A DNA stretch of 64,000 nucleotides. It comes from Hermetia illucens (taxonomy: Eukaryota; Arthropoda; Insecta; Diptera; Stratiomyidae). The notes under the pieces were generated by a model. That model was given only the letters and a program-made list of their open reading frames with translations. It ran no database searches and had not been told where the DNA came from. Below, one piece after another: positions 37,401-47,074 of the stretch; the stretch's first letter is position 1; each line of letters starts with the position of its first letter. A program made the position numbers and the translations under genes. The stretch is taken from positions 41,591,017 to 41,655,016 of the forward strand of contig NC_051849.1 in the NCBI RefSeq assembly GCF_905115235.1, read 5' to 3'.

Positions 37401-40400
37401 AATGTTATAGGATTCAAAATCGTGGCGAAGTTCTCCTTCTGCCTCTTCAGTTGCTTACCATCATGAGAGAGAAACCATCCGTTAACGTTGGTGGAGTTTC
37501 TTTTGTCAAGGCGCATCCTAAGTTGTACTTCTCATATTTTTTCACTGTAACAGAACTCCACCCGAATGCGCTTATGCCCGCTCGCAGCTAAACACAGAGC
37601 GTCCTGCTCTTTCAGTTCATTTCTCTGCTTCCATTCTGGCTGGAAATCTAGCATTCAGTATTCTATCTGAAACCGAATACCAAGTAATGACGGCGCGTTT
37701 TGTGGATCCCGTAAGCTTTAATCCGATATAGGGAATTACGCTTACTTGCGTCAGGCTTTCTAGACTGCAATAATACGGTGCCACTATAGGGAGAAATGAT
37801 TTTCAGAGTCCCATCAACTAACCTCAGAGTACTACGACATGAACGCTTATTCATTTCTTGAAATGTGTCATCTTCGTTAATGCATACGAGCTTGCACCAC
37901 CAAGTTCTATTGTCGCCACTTTTTTGAGAAGCTTATTCGCTTTAGAGGTTCAAAAGGTTTTCATATAACGACTTACCATCTAGCAAGCAACGGCAATTTT
38001 GAAGGTAATCAGGTATCCAAAACTGCTAGCAAACTACTGAAGTCGTCTCCCCTCAGACACTACCTTGACGTGGTGGGGGAGCCAGCAGAAGTTTACTACT
38101 ACATTAAAGATATCCAAACACGAATATGGAAACTAGGAATTTAGACTCTCCAAGTGGTAAGAAGTTGCAGACTTCGAATCCAGAGAAATCTGTAGAAGAC
38201 ATGCTTCCCGACTCAAGCTTGCATTTAGTGCCTACGGCTGAATTGATGCCAGTTCGGGTGATTGAATCTATGCAAACCGGACACCGCAAACCAGTGAAGT
38301 TGTTAAGTGGAAAACAGACGAACGCTCTGCGGGGAACCGAAGCAACCACAAGAACAACGAGTGTTGGTGTTAAGATAAGCCTCGCAACTTCGTTTTGAAA
38401 AAACTCTTACATGTCTTGAGAAAATCCTGATAGCAAGAAAGAATACCCCAGATTTCACGGCGGCGATGGTCATTTCCAAAGTCAAGTAAAGAAATAAACG
38501 TTGTTTATAAAAATCTCAAGTAGCCGGGATGATTGCCGACAAGAATAACAAGAGAATCAAAACACCCGACCAAACTCAACCCCCGCACCAAGCATCACCT
38601 CATACAGTGAAAATGACATATCTTCAATGTTTACCATGGTTTCCTGACCCAAATTGCATGCACCACTGCTTCATCAAAAAGCCACTTGAGCATTCAATTT
38701 GTAGAGCCCTTTAACATCTTGCACATATCCTTTATCACTCACCTCATCAAATAAATTAAACGCAGATATCCCCGCAGCATTATAAATCGCGTCCTTCAGT
38801 AAAATATCACGAAGATCAGACTCTGGCGTCAAAGTAATCTCCTGCACTTTTCGTATATATTTCGATACCTCCGCAGTCATGTCCGAACGAAATTTGGTGA
38901 ATAAAGTTGTGAAAAACGTCTCGGCACATGGCTGTAGGGGAAATTATATTTTTCGTCCCGAATTGATCCAAAACTGTTCAAAGGTTTACTCACTCTCAAT
39001 GCATACTTCCAGCTCTCTCCCCCTTCATCCGAAATGTACGCCTCTGGATCGTCCGCCCACAAATCCAGTTCGGACTCAGTCAAAACGAAATATTGTGTGA
39101 TCAGCTTTTCGCAGATAAAATTCAATCTTTCCTTTGTGAAAAATTCATTCTTCGCGTTTACCGCAATAGGAACTGACTCATTTAGGTACATGTCTTGCGC
39201 GTCTGCGTTGTATGCGGTGCTCGACAGGATGTTCTTCATAAGATTTATGCATTGTATGCAAAAGTTTAGGAAAGTATTTTTGTTGTTCTGCGTGAAAATC
39301 ATATTCGTTCCCGTGTAAAATATGTAGTGAAAGGAGAACTCTAGAGCTGAAGCGACGAACAAAACAAATGATAGCGGATGATGCTCTAGAAATTCGTTGA
39401 GTATTTTTGTTTGCTTCAGAATGAACTTCTCCAGCAACGAAAGCAAATTGTCACTCTGATTGCTCATTCGTAGTTCGTAACGACACTGCAGGCACTCCTT
39501 CACGCGGCGAAATATCGACTCCAGAAACATCATGCAATTCTCGGAGTTGTGGGGCTTGTAAAAACCATAGATCGTTAACTTCTTTAGAATTCTCAGTGAC
39601 AAAGTGGCTTTTTCCAAGAACATCAGAGTATCTTCTGGTGGGGCACGTTCTTGCAGGCTTTGAAAGAACGAGGTTGTGAATGCATCCCAGAAGTTCAGTA
39701 CAGGGAAGTAGATACTTTTTGTGATCTCCTACAAATATATAAAGATTATAATCATGAATTTAAGCCTCCACCAACTAACTGACTTCGAAGACTTTTTTAT
39801 CAGCCATCATCCTCTTGGAAGAAAGCGATTTGATCACTTGTTGCAAAACCAGAAGGGATCGATGTTGCTGCAATGCCGGTCCTGTTCGAACAGCTTCCAT
39901 CAACGCTGGCAATAATTCAGGCCATTCTCGAGGACAATCAAACCTTTTTGAAACGAAATCTTGTCACTAAAGCAATGAGCAATGTTTGCCCTCATTTTAC
40001 CTGGCAATTTTCCCAACCAAGACGGCTATCTGGACAGCCACCTGTGAAACGGGTTCGTTGAAATTAGACATCAACTGCGACCTGATTTGGACCTTTTCCT
40101 CCCGCGCTATTTCACTGAAAAGCTGATATTAATTTCTAAGGATCGAGGAGCCGAAAGTAACATACTTTTTCGCATTGACTCGCCAATATTTATTGACTCC
40201 ATTCTTGAAATAGACTGCGGCCATCCATCTGACGTTAACATCCAACGAGATATTGAGGAAAATGTTGAGGAGAGTTCGATGAAAGCCTGGCTCAGTTTCC
40301 CACTGTGTCAGCTTCTCCTCCGCCTGCTTGATGAAGTCAGTGTTTTGACTGCAGGCGGCCTGAAGCGCCTGGAATACCATGTGCTCCGGTGAGGTCTCCA

Positions 40401-40401
40401 T
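28469..40401 (-). CDS. IPO11: Importin-11 (Ran-binding importin-beta family)
   Basis: Fifteen exons on the minus strand: 40166-40401, 40001-40114, 39784-39943, 38994-39728, 38743-38931, 30454-30553, 30281-30392, 30094-30214, 29888-30037, 29614-29821, 29299-29536, 29042-29241, 28857-28986, 28657-28798 and 28469-28603. They join in frame to 989 codons; human importin-11 has 975. Conserved blocks include 'LTQWETEPGFH' and 'LDVNVRWMA' (importin-beta N-terminal domain), 'EPVSQVAVQIAVL', 'WPELLPALMEAV', 'LTESELDLWADDPE', 'YLPLLWKES.DHNMLRCA' and 'NDPVHRIVLVEYL'. The family carries cargo such as ubiquitin-conjugating enzymes into the nucleus with Ran. Intron 5 (30554-38742, 8.2 kb) holds a Gypsy-like fragment, LINEs and a SINE; most other introns are 50-70 bases. 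The exon 3 and exon 11 donors (GTCAGT, GTTCGT) are weak but keep the frame. Confidence 0.95.
30664..31329. other. Importin-11 intron 5, right after exon 6, no feature seen
   Basis: AT-rich; no recognisable repeat or exon. Confidence 0.3.
31330..31675 (+). mobile_element. LINE F2 (RTE-like), linker fragment
   Basis: Read on the plus strand it has 'ESWNQVKDTIHKAAD' and, near its end, 'LTDRRA'-like sequence in shifted frames. This is the conserved linker between endonuclease and RT of the family whose C-terminus is at 27355-27882. It stops where the Gypsy-type element begins; RT sequence of the same family and direction resumes at about 34465. Confidence 0.6.
31676..34380 (+). mobile_element. 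Gypsy-type LTR retrotransposon fossil, CsRn1-like, 5' end missing
   Basis: A broken element with part of pol and one LTR. Parts in order: reverse transcriptase about 31680-32200, RNase H about 32410-32830, integrase about 32990-33640 with its C-terminal extension to 33969, a purine-rich tract at 34019-34030, and a 3' LTR starting TGATGTGG at 34031 and running to about 34380 (right border approximate). The 5' LTR, gag and protease are absent. The remaining pol has only a few breaks, so it looks younger than the LINEs around it. The RT sequence is of the type seen in the CsRn1 branch of Metaviridae. It lies in importin-11 intron 5, antisense to the gene. Confidence 0.85.
34465..34830 (+). mobile_element. 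LINE F2 (RTE-like), RT fragment
   Basis: The plus strand reads 'VPSHHSCL' in place of the family's 'GSALSPLLF', then 'PAPYIRLYADDVFLAS' and 'WNDRFIQHRFRLNLNKTE', the catalytic part of an RTE-type RT with an intact YADD. Same family and direction as 31330-31675; the two probably belong to one older copy now separated by the Gypsy-type fossil. Confidence 0.75.
35234..35525 (+). repeat. tRNA-derived SINE, copy 5, best preserved
   Basis: The head starts TGTGTCCGGATAGCTGAGTG. Box A is TAGCTGAGTGGTTAGAGC and box B GGTTCAAATCTC, with tRNA-like spacing. A conserved body of about 200 bases follows, with CGACTCAGCTGTGAATGAGT and TTACGGTCTTGAATGAAG blocks, and the tail is (ATT)n at 35509-35525. The head resembles a tRNA gene but lacks a foldable 3' half, so this is a SINE, not a tRNA gene. 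Confidence 0.92.
35581..36150 (-). repeat. Hairpin-ended dispersed repeat (HPR), copy E
   Basis: The terminal hairpin is at 35581-35605 (AAGGTTTCGTGTAAAACAAA then ACCTT), followed by the CTGTCTGTCT microsatellite (GACA on the minus strand) and the body shared with copy A (ACCAAATTTGGTGGAAAGGT). The other end is not clear; the right border is approximate. Confidence 0.7.
36165..36950 (-). mobile_element. RNase H-type LINE, RT fragment
   Basis: On the minus strand 'MDIE.AFN.VPF' remnants (about 36640-36560) are followed by 'KGCRQGSVHLSIL' and 'ALVYTDE'-like sequence (36430-36300), i.e. the RT core of an R1/LOA/Jockey-type LINE whose catalytic YADD is degraded. It lies in importin-11 intron 5, sense to the gene. 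Confidence 0.55.
37100..37440 (-). mobile_element. LINE family F3, RT C-terminal fragment
   Basis: It matches 1-240 of the window on the same strand (CAGCATATTTCGATGACGCG against the corresponding region near 112-130). The minus strand reads 'INTCLRRVIEICWPKAIPNEEL', typical of this LINE family after the RT. The downstream part to about 38000 shows no clear feature. Confidence 0.65.
38045..38640 (+). mobile_element. Possible LINE 5' leader and ORF1 fragment
   Basis: Starts with CAGACACTACCTTGACGTGG and then an open frame (38126-38398) 'METRNLDSPSGKKLQ...' rich in Ser, Lys and Thr, as in the ORF1 N-terminus of several insect LINEs. No nucleic-acid-binding knuckle is present, so the call is weak. 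Confidence 0.35.
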
Positions 40402-41245
40402 TGCCGAATGAAGCTCGTTCTCTTGGCACTTTCACCATAACATGGATGCCCTATCCGCAGCACAAACTCTGGGTATCACTAGAGCGTCTCGACCCCCTTT
40501 TTACCGAAATTTGCACTGAATAAAAGGCGCAGATTCAATGGTGCCACCCGGCCTCCCTTCAAATGGAACTGATTCGGCAAAGTTGATCAACTGACAATTG
40601 GACTTTCATGTTGACAGTTGACAAATAGAGTCCTATTGGATTTGCGGTTTTTGTCCGAGATATGTAAACGTTGGCGCTGATGTTGTTAAAGGTTTTTATT
40701 CTTAAGGTTCTTATTGCGCGCTTACTTCCGGTGCTAATTTATACGTAGGCCCGGTCATACGTCTAAGGATTTAGGATTTAAGTAATTAGAATATTTCCAA
40801 ACAAACTAATAGAAGATACTTATAAATGCAAAAGTAGAAAACGTATCTATATATTGATCGTAAACAATGCTGAACTTCGAACACCGAACCCGGTGTTTTT
40901 AAAACGCCAGGATTCCCACAGACAAATGGGTGGTGATCAGGAAGGAAGAACCTGTCCGACGGAGACAGACCCCCTACACAAGTAGATCATGCTCATGGAA
41001 GCGCAAATAAATCTGCAGTACTCGAAGTGAGCTTCAGCTTATCTGCTGGTCTTCCTCCTAAAGAAAGACATCGACGTTGCATTAATGCAGAAATCTGGGA
41101 TTGGAGAAGGCGGAATCGTCAAAGGGCTCCAAGGGAAATATTACAATTTATTCCACAGCACAGAGGACACTGTTCGGGACAAACCTTGAACCTATGGTAT
41201 TGCGTGTTGCACCCGGCGTATTTGCATTGACCGAATTCATTCGAA
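40402..41245. other. Upstream flank of importin-11
   Basis: Should carry the importin-11 promoter. No clear core promoter element, repeat or exon is recognised. Confidence 0.3.
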
Positions 41246-41246
41246 A

Positions 41247-41376
41247 AAACAAACTGATTCTACTTTTATTTTAGTCAATGAATTTAATTTGATTTATTTT
41301 CCCGAATACATATTTCGGCAGCCACTTACTGAATGCTGAAGAAGACAGCAAGTGGCTGGTAGAATCAGTTTGTTTG
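41247..41376. repeat. Inverted repeat resembling Penelope-like terminal sequence
   Basis: 41247-41263 (ends CTGATTCTAC) is the inverse of 41359-41376 (GTAGAATCAGTTTG), and inner segments CAGCCACTT / AAGTGGCTG pair as well. The AT-rich spacer with CGAATACATATTTCGG resembles termini of insect Penelope-like elements. A Penelope-like coding fragment lies 1.7 kb to the right. Confidence 0.5.
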
Positions 41377-41499
41377 TTTGCTTAGACATGTATCCTCACT
41401 AAAGAGAGCCTACACACCTTTCTATGCTCGAACCTGACTTGCAACAGTCAAACTGGAGCAGGGGAAAACAGAAAACAGTATATCTCCTCAGTTTATGTT

Positions 41500-41947
41500 A
41501 CATGGCCCACGACCGATTAGCTTCACCAGAAGAATGATAACACCGCAGTAAAGAAAAGCAACCAGTTGATAGGCTGCGATGCCCATGGTAAACATATGAT
41601 TTGGTAAGAGGTAAGTCTCTCTCCGGTGCTTGAAATGGTAACATTCCACGACGGACGGACTAGTGTTCAAGATCGGGGCTCCGAAAAAGGCATTCGAAAT
41701 TGCCTATAAAGTCTCGTATCCTGCAAAATACAACAAAAAGATATTGCCATCGTGAAATAAAAATCTGTCCAACCTTAGAAAGCTGTTCAGGGAAGCCTTC
41801 AATATTTGCTACAGGCACAAATACTGACAGCCATACAAGAATTGTCCGAAGAGGTGCAAGTTGACCATCAAGACTGCCAGGAAGCGGTCGTGGTTGGACT
41901 ATTATCACAAGCTTCAGCGAGTTTTCGAGACTCAGTAAGCTGACCAA
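41500..41947 (-). other. Possible remnant of an unidentified membrane-protein gene
   Basis: The minus strand has an open, hydrophobic stretch (41947-41774, 'LRTILVWLSVFVPVANIEGF'). A good donor AAG|GTTGG at 41773 and a TTTTGCAG acceptor at 41721 would make a 53-base intron, the size seen in the real genes here. The continuation soon meets a stop. I do not recognise a family; it may be chance. Confidence 0.2.
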
Positions 41948-42445
41948 GTAACATAGGAGTCGACTCTATGAAAGTCAGGAGGTTCCTGGCAGTGAAAAGC
42001 ACAGGTTGAATTTTCAAGGAGAATGAGGTCCCCTTTCTTCAAATCCCATAAAAATTCTTAAAAAGTTATGGCCCCTCAAAGTTGGTTTTTTTTTATATTA
42101 TCATGCTAAAATTTAAATTTGCAACCCTAGCCTATAAGGGCAAGAGGTAGGAGGAGTATATGCAAATGAAAGACAAAGTCACCTCCTTTTTAATCCCATT
42201 AAAGAACTGCGGTAGTAACGCCCGTGTAAAAAGCCATGGCCGCTTCAAATGAGGCTACTTCCATACCAAAACAGAAAGGTTTAATTTTGAACAATATCTC
42301 CTATCCGAAGAGGAAAGAAGGATATGAAGGGAACAGTGTGAGGTCCTCTCTGTCCCCTTAAAAAGTTATGGCGTTGTATTTGCGTGTTATGGGGAGAGGA
42401 CAAAAAGGGCACGTGAGGGAAAGAAAAATGTCCAATCTGTTAGCC
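41948..42445. repeat. Local repeated motif region
   Basis: The phrase 'CTTAAAAAGTTATGGC' recurs near 42057 and 42358, with related sequence near 42190-42235. No coding potential. Too diverged to define a unit. Confidence 0.3.
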
Positions 42446-42705
42446 TAATAATAACAATCGTTGGCGAAACAATCCATATTGGATTAGGGCCTTGAAGTGT
42501 GTGGCAGCACTTCATTCAATACCGTAACGGTACATCACAGTACACTGTAGAAGGCAATATGGTCAGCATTGCGTTAGCTCGACCTTATTACCCTGATTTG
42601 GTACTCATTCACAGCTGAGTCGACTGGTATTCGACATCCAATCACGATAACAAATCCCTCTGCCCCAATGAAGCCCATCGCTCTAACCACTTGAGCTCCC
42701 CGGAC
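42446..42705 (-). repeat. tRNA-derived SINE, copy 6
   Basis: The (TAA)n tail is at the left; the 'CATTCAATACCGTAACGGTA' and CAGCTGAGTCGACTGGTATT blocks follow, and the degraded tRNA-like head lies near 42660-42705. Confidence 0.82.
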
Positions 42706-42719
42706 AAGCTTAATAGGAT

Positions 42720-42960
42720 TAAAAAAAGGCATGTATAGGTGCAGCCGGGGCTCTACAGTCCTGCCCGGCAGATGGCCTGAATGTACTCCTATAGATTTTC
42801 CCCCGCATCTTTACAATAAATACTTCGGTATTCCGACGGGGTCCGGATGTTGGACAGCGAAGCCCTAAAACCTAGATGAAGTACCTTAGGAACTTTGGAT
42901 ATTCCCAACAGATTAACGCCACCCAAGCTGGGCCACAAGAAGAATTTTTACTATGAACGT
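42720..42960 (+). mobile_element. LINE F4-type fragment
   Basis: It matches 25245-25470 in the same direction (GGGGCTCTACAGTCCTGCCC against the related stretch there). Post-RT region of an RNase H-bearing LINE. Confidence 0.5.
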
Positions 42961-43019
42961 TCCAACCAGTGTCGAGTAGAAAACCGACAACATGTTGCAT
43001 GGTTATGAAACATATTATG

Positions 43020-43860
43020 AAAGGCCAAACTGTATACTAAACTAGCGGCGACATGTATGTCAGAAAATTACTTTACTTTTAGAACGAAAATGGAACGACA
43101 GATGACCAAACCTAGAGTTTAGTTACGCTACGTTTGTGACGTTCTGGCCATTGTAAATGAGGAGGATAAGCAAGATATACTTGACCAAATCAACAAGTGG
43201 CATCCTAATATAAAATTCACGATAAAAGAGAAATCAAACGGCGGAATTCCCTCTCTTGGCATCAAAATATTAAATTCGACATATATAGGAAGCCATCGTT
43301 AGGACGTCTAACCATTCACACCAGCATAAAGGGGCTTCCTGCCGATCCATGGTGCACAGACTTTTGTCTATACCTCTTACAAAAGAAAGGTTTGTAAAAG
43401 AAAAGTCATACATTGTAGAAACAGCCACTAAAAATGGATTTCGGCCAACTCTAATCCCATAGCTTAATTAGGAAGATGCAAGATGCGAAGGAACGAAATC
43501 ACCTAACAACTTTGTTCGAACAAGAAAGGATGAAGCTGGACACATAACGAGCCAGCATAACATACTGAACGAAAATGTTCCTAGCCTTGCGATAAATTTT
43601 GGCCAAAGACAGCATCGAAGAAGGAAGAGGAAAAAAGCGGCATCTACAAGATGTCATGCGAAGATTGCCCATCTACATACATAGAGCAAACCAAATGGCT
43701 AGGCAGCACTCGTGTCAAGCTTTTCGATGACGGAGGTAGGACGTTCCCAGGAACTGACAATAATGGCGCCTGGGACACACTAGCGTATTCTAGAAGACCG
43801 TACGGCTTAGGCACACTGGGCGTATCCAGAAAAAAGGTCCCCACAAATTATCTTTGATCC
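43020..43860 (+). mobile_element. Penelope-like element fragment with GIY-YIG endonuclease part
   Basis: 43140-43560 reads, in broken frame, 'AIVNEEDKQDILDQINKWHP', the RT C-terminal region of Penelope-like elements. 43640-43740 reads 'GIYKMSCEDCPSTYIEQTK', the start of the GIY-YIG endonuclease domain typical of these elements. The 5' part is missing and the copy is broken in several places. Confidence 0.75.
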
Positions 43861-43879
43861 GTCAGTGAAAAGTGCCCAT

Positions 43880-44800
43880 CTTTGGAATCTTAACGATCAT
43901 CCCCTTCCTCCATTCTCTGGGAAAGGTCTGGGAAGCAGTAAATCTGTGGAAACTGCAGCGATAAATTACTCTGCGAGGAGACCGTCAAGCGCAGTCGCGC
44001 TACTTCATTTGAGTGCATTGGTAGCCGAGATAATTTCTCTTCTATTTTAAGGAACAGTCTGCATACACATTTTACGGTGAATTGTCAAAGGTATTATAGA
44101 ACTTCATCAGATGTCATATGGTTAAGAATCGTTGTAAAATGTTCCTTTCATCATGGCGCACACTACACTGGACTTCCCGGGATTTCGCATGGTATCGAAG
44201 CTCCAGTGCATCACGCCCGCCATTGTGAGCAGCAATTAATAGAAGCTTCAATTCCTCCCTTTAATCGATTCGCTTCCATGATTCCGCACTCATCTCCAGA
44301 TTTTCATCAATTTTAATTTCGTCGATTTTACCTACGCTTTCTCTAAAATTAAAAATAAAAATAGACTAGTTAATTTTTTTTGCTAAAACGGTGGGAGCAG
44401 GCACCAGTTGTATGCTTCCTCTGCACCCCCTTCGGGAGTGGCCAACGGTCTTCCTGGCGGCCCCTCAATATTCTCAAGCGGGTTATCCAAGGTATCCACC
44501 ATCCGATCAGCAAAATAGCACCCATATCGTCACCATCACAATCAAAATATCACTCTTAGGAAGCCTCTCCTAAACTGCATTTAATCGCTTTTATAAAGCA
44601 TCCTTCTCCATTATATCTGAAATCTCCATTGGTGCATAGCACTGTCCAATTGTAATGCTCCTCAACCTCAACTGAAATCTTGCAGTAACAATCCTATCAG
44701 AAAGCGGCTCGCAGGCCAGGAGAGCTCCCCTTACGGAGGCGTCAGTAATAATCGGCCCGCGTCTGCTGCCACTAGGCTTTACAGAGTACAAGATCTCAGT
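43880..44800 (-). mobile_element. LINE family F3: endonuclease and linker
   Basis: On the minus strand 44791-44590 reads 'DRIVTARFQLRLRSITIGQC' then 'YAPMEISDIMEKDA', an APE-type endonuclease block. It is followed downstream by 44330-43890, the linker/RT N-terminal region shared with 716-1224 and 19230-19760. The order is right for one copy. Confidence 0.65.
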
Positions 44801-45089
44801 GCCGCAAGAAAGAGAGAAGTAGTCTCTAGAGTCTCACCACCCCGCTCGCTCATTCTCGCTCGAGTTGATGAAAGCGACCATTCTCGTCAACCCTTGATAC
44901 CGTTGTCAAGAACTGTATGCACATTCAGAAAACAATTTGATAGCCAAAGATCTTAGCCGTGATGTCAGTCAGTTATTGAGGTTTTGTTAGCAGTAATTTT
45001 TCGAAATTTACAGGCTGCTAGCCCACAAATTCCTATCGCTTTTAGTCGCCTCTTACTACAAGCAGGAAATACTTTGAGTTGCAGGAAAT

Positions 45090-45560
45090 ACGTCGAGTTG
45101 GTCGATGATGGCGTTGAGGCAGTTGCATTTTCAGACTTCAGACAAAACAGCGAAAACCAATTTAGCGCGATTTGTGCTGCGTATCTGCAGTTCGATGTCG
45201 CTTAACTTCTTCTCGAAACCCAGACCGTTAGTTCGAAGACCATAACACGATGAGGAAGCAAGCCGATGTGAGCCTTGGGGTTTAAGGAAAGATAACATTA
45301 TCCATTGAACGCATCTATATCCTCCAGTCAATGCCGCATGAAGGCATCACCGATAATGTAGATGCAGCATGTAACATTTTGCGTGTTGCCTTGATAAAGC
45401 TATTAGTTTCTCCGGGATGCACCCTTTGCGTAGAGCATTCCAAATACGCTTTATCGAAATCGATAAAGGGCAAGTTGAACGGTGATCCGATGTCCAAATG
45501 TCGATGCAGAGAGGAAACTTCAAATAATTGATCGATAAATTATTTGAAGTGTTTCTTCTG
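45090..45560 (-). mobile_element. LINE family F3: RT core fragment
   Basis: The minus strand reads 'FIDFDKAY' and 'WNALRKGCIPEKLIALSRQH', the RT core, followed by the region upstream of the C-terminal domain. It is separate from 43880-44800, because the order on the minus strand would otherwise be reversed. Confidence 0.65.
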
Positions 45561-47074
45561 TTATCGCACCCAAGACGGGTGCCCTTCTTAGCAATTTTAT
45601 CATGGGCTTCCTCCATTCATTGGGAAAGATCTTAGATTTCCAGGATTTACGAATGAGTAGAAGTAGCAACTGTCAGAGGCTGCACGGAAAAGTTACACAG
45701 GGAGACAGTTGAGGTCAGCTCCAGAGAAAAGTACTCTCTAAAGTTCTACCATCTCAGTTTTTCAGTTCGCTTATGCCCAGAATTTGACGCACCCCTCTTT
45801 TGAGCTAAATTAGCAAATTTTCAAAAGAATGACTGACGGTTTCGTATACCGCAGAGGCAAGTTATAAGAAACTGCCGCACCTAGAGCATTGTTGTTTCCG
45901 CATTTTAAGTAGTTCCAATTCCAGTAGCCCTATATGTTAATCCTTATATCCTCTGATGAATAATGAACTGATAACTCTCCTGCATGGTATGCCTCCATAT
46001 TATAGTGAACCTTACATTAATGCCCTGTAGTGAAACCATCGGCCCCTTCTTTTATAAATCATAGCGATAGAATGTTAAACCTTCAGGATCAAGGGCTGAG
46101 AAAAAATATGAAATTTCTCCTCTCCAAATCCAAGGAAAATGGGCCCTAGAATCTTCCACACATCGAAGATCATGATGTATGGCAAGGTTTTCTTCTACGA
46201 GACAATCTTCAAAATATTTCAACACTCCAGTTCTGCTATCGTCCTTGTTCTTCATGCCCCATATCGGCGAACGGGAATTTTTCAATTTTTGGAATCATTC
46301 AAGCAATCAGTATAATATAGTGCCCACATTCTTTCTTCTTCATTTCGCTTTTACACTTTAAGAGGACAAGATTTTCGCATTTTTTTTTCTTTGCTCTAAA
46401 AATTCATTTACAACCTAAAAAATATATTTGCAATGCGTTAAGCTCAAAAGAAAGTCTAAAAAGTTCCTGGAAAGTCAATGAAATGATGAGCGTCCGAAGT
46501 ACCAAAGTATATGGCCTATTCTCCCATTATTTAACCGTTTTTTACGTCCCATTGAATCCACTAACAATAAATTTCATAAAAGCCTTTCAATGTTTGTTTA
46601 CAACCCCAACAATATTCAAAAGACCTGTTAATGCTGAAACAGGTAGAACAATTTATGATGATGTTTATGGTTCAAAAAGTCCCACGTTATTGTAGAATAC
46701 TAAAAAAAATCTGGAGTACAAAATTTTGCAGCCACAAAACATTTAAAATGATATAAGTCCTACTCTTCCCCTTAATTATTTTCTGTAGGCTATAATCCTT
46801 TGAAAAAGGATAATATTCACTATCGGGATGTATATCTCTGTAGTTTCGAAACAGTATTGGAAATTATATTTGGATTCCTTCATACCAGGGTGCTATCAAA
46901 ACTGATATTTCAAAAAAGCTCCACCGTTACAACATATCCGCACCTTACATTCTACGCAGTCTCCCGACTTTGACAGAATCCTTTCCAGGACCAGAAAAAC
47001 AAATTATAGTTGGGATACACTGGGTGTGTGGTAGCAAGTTCTTAGTGCACAAGAAATAGAGTTCATGGTGCAAA
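45561..47074. other. Upstream flank of the receptor gene
   Basis: AT-rich, no recognisable exon or repeat. The 5' UTR and promoter of the receptor gene should lie here. An out-of-frame ATG sits 10 bases before the chosen start codon (about 47065). Confidence 0.3.

Noticed and set aside
41660-41947. Possible chemoreceptor or transporter exon
   Set aside because: Hydrophobic, with plausible splice sites, but no family motif, and the continuation stops early; kept only as a low-confidence note.
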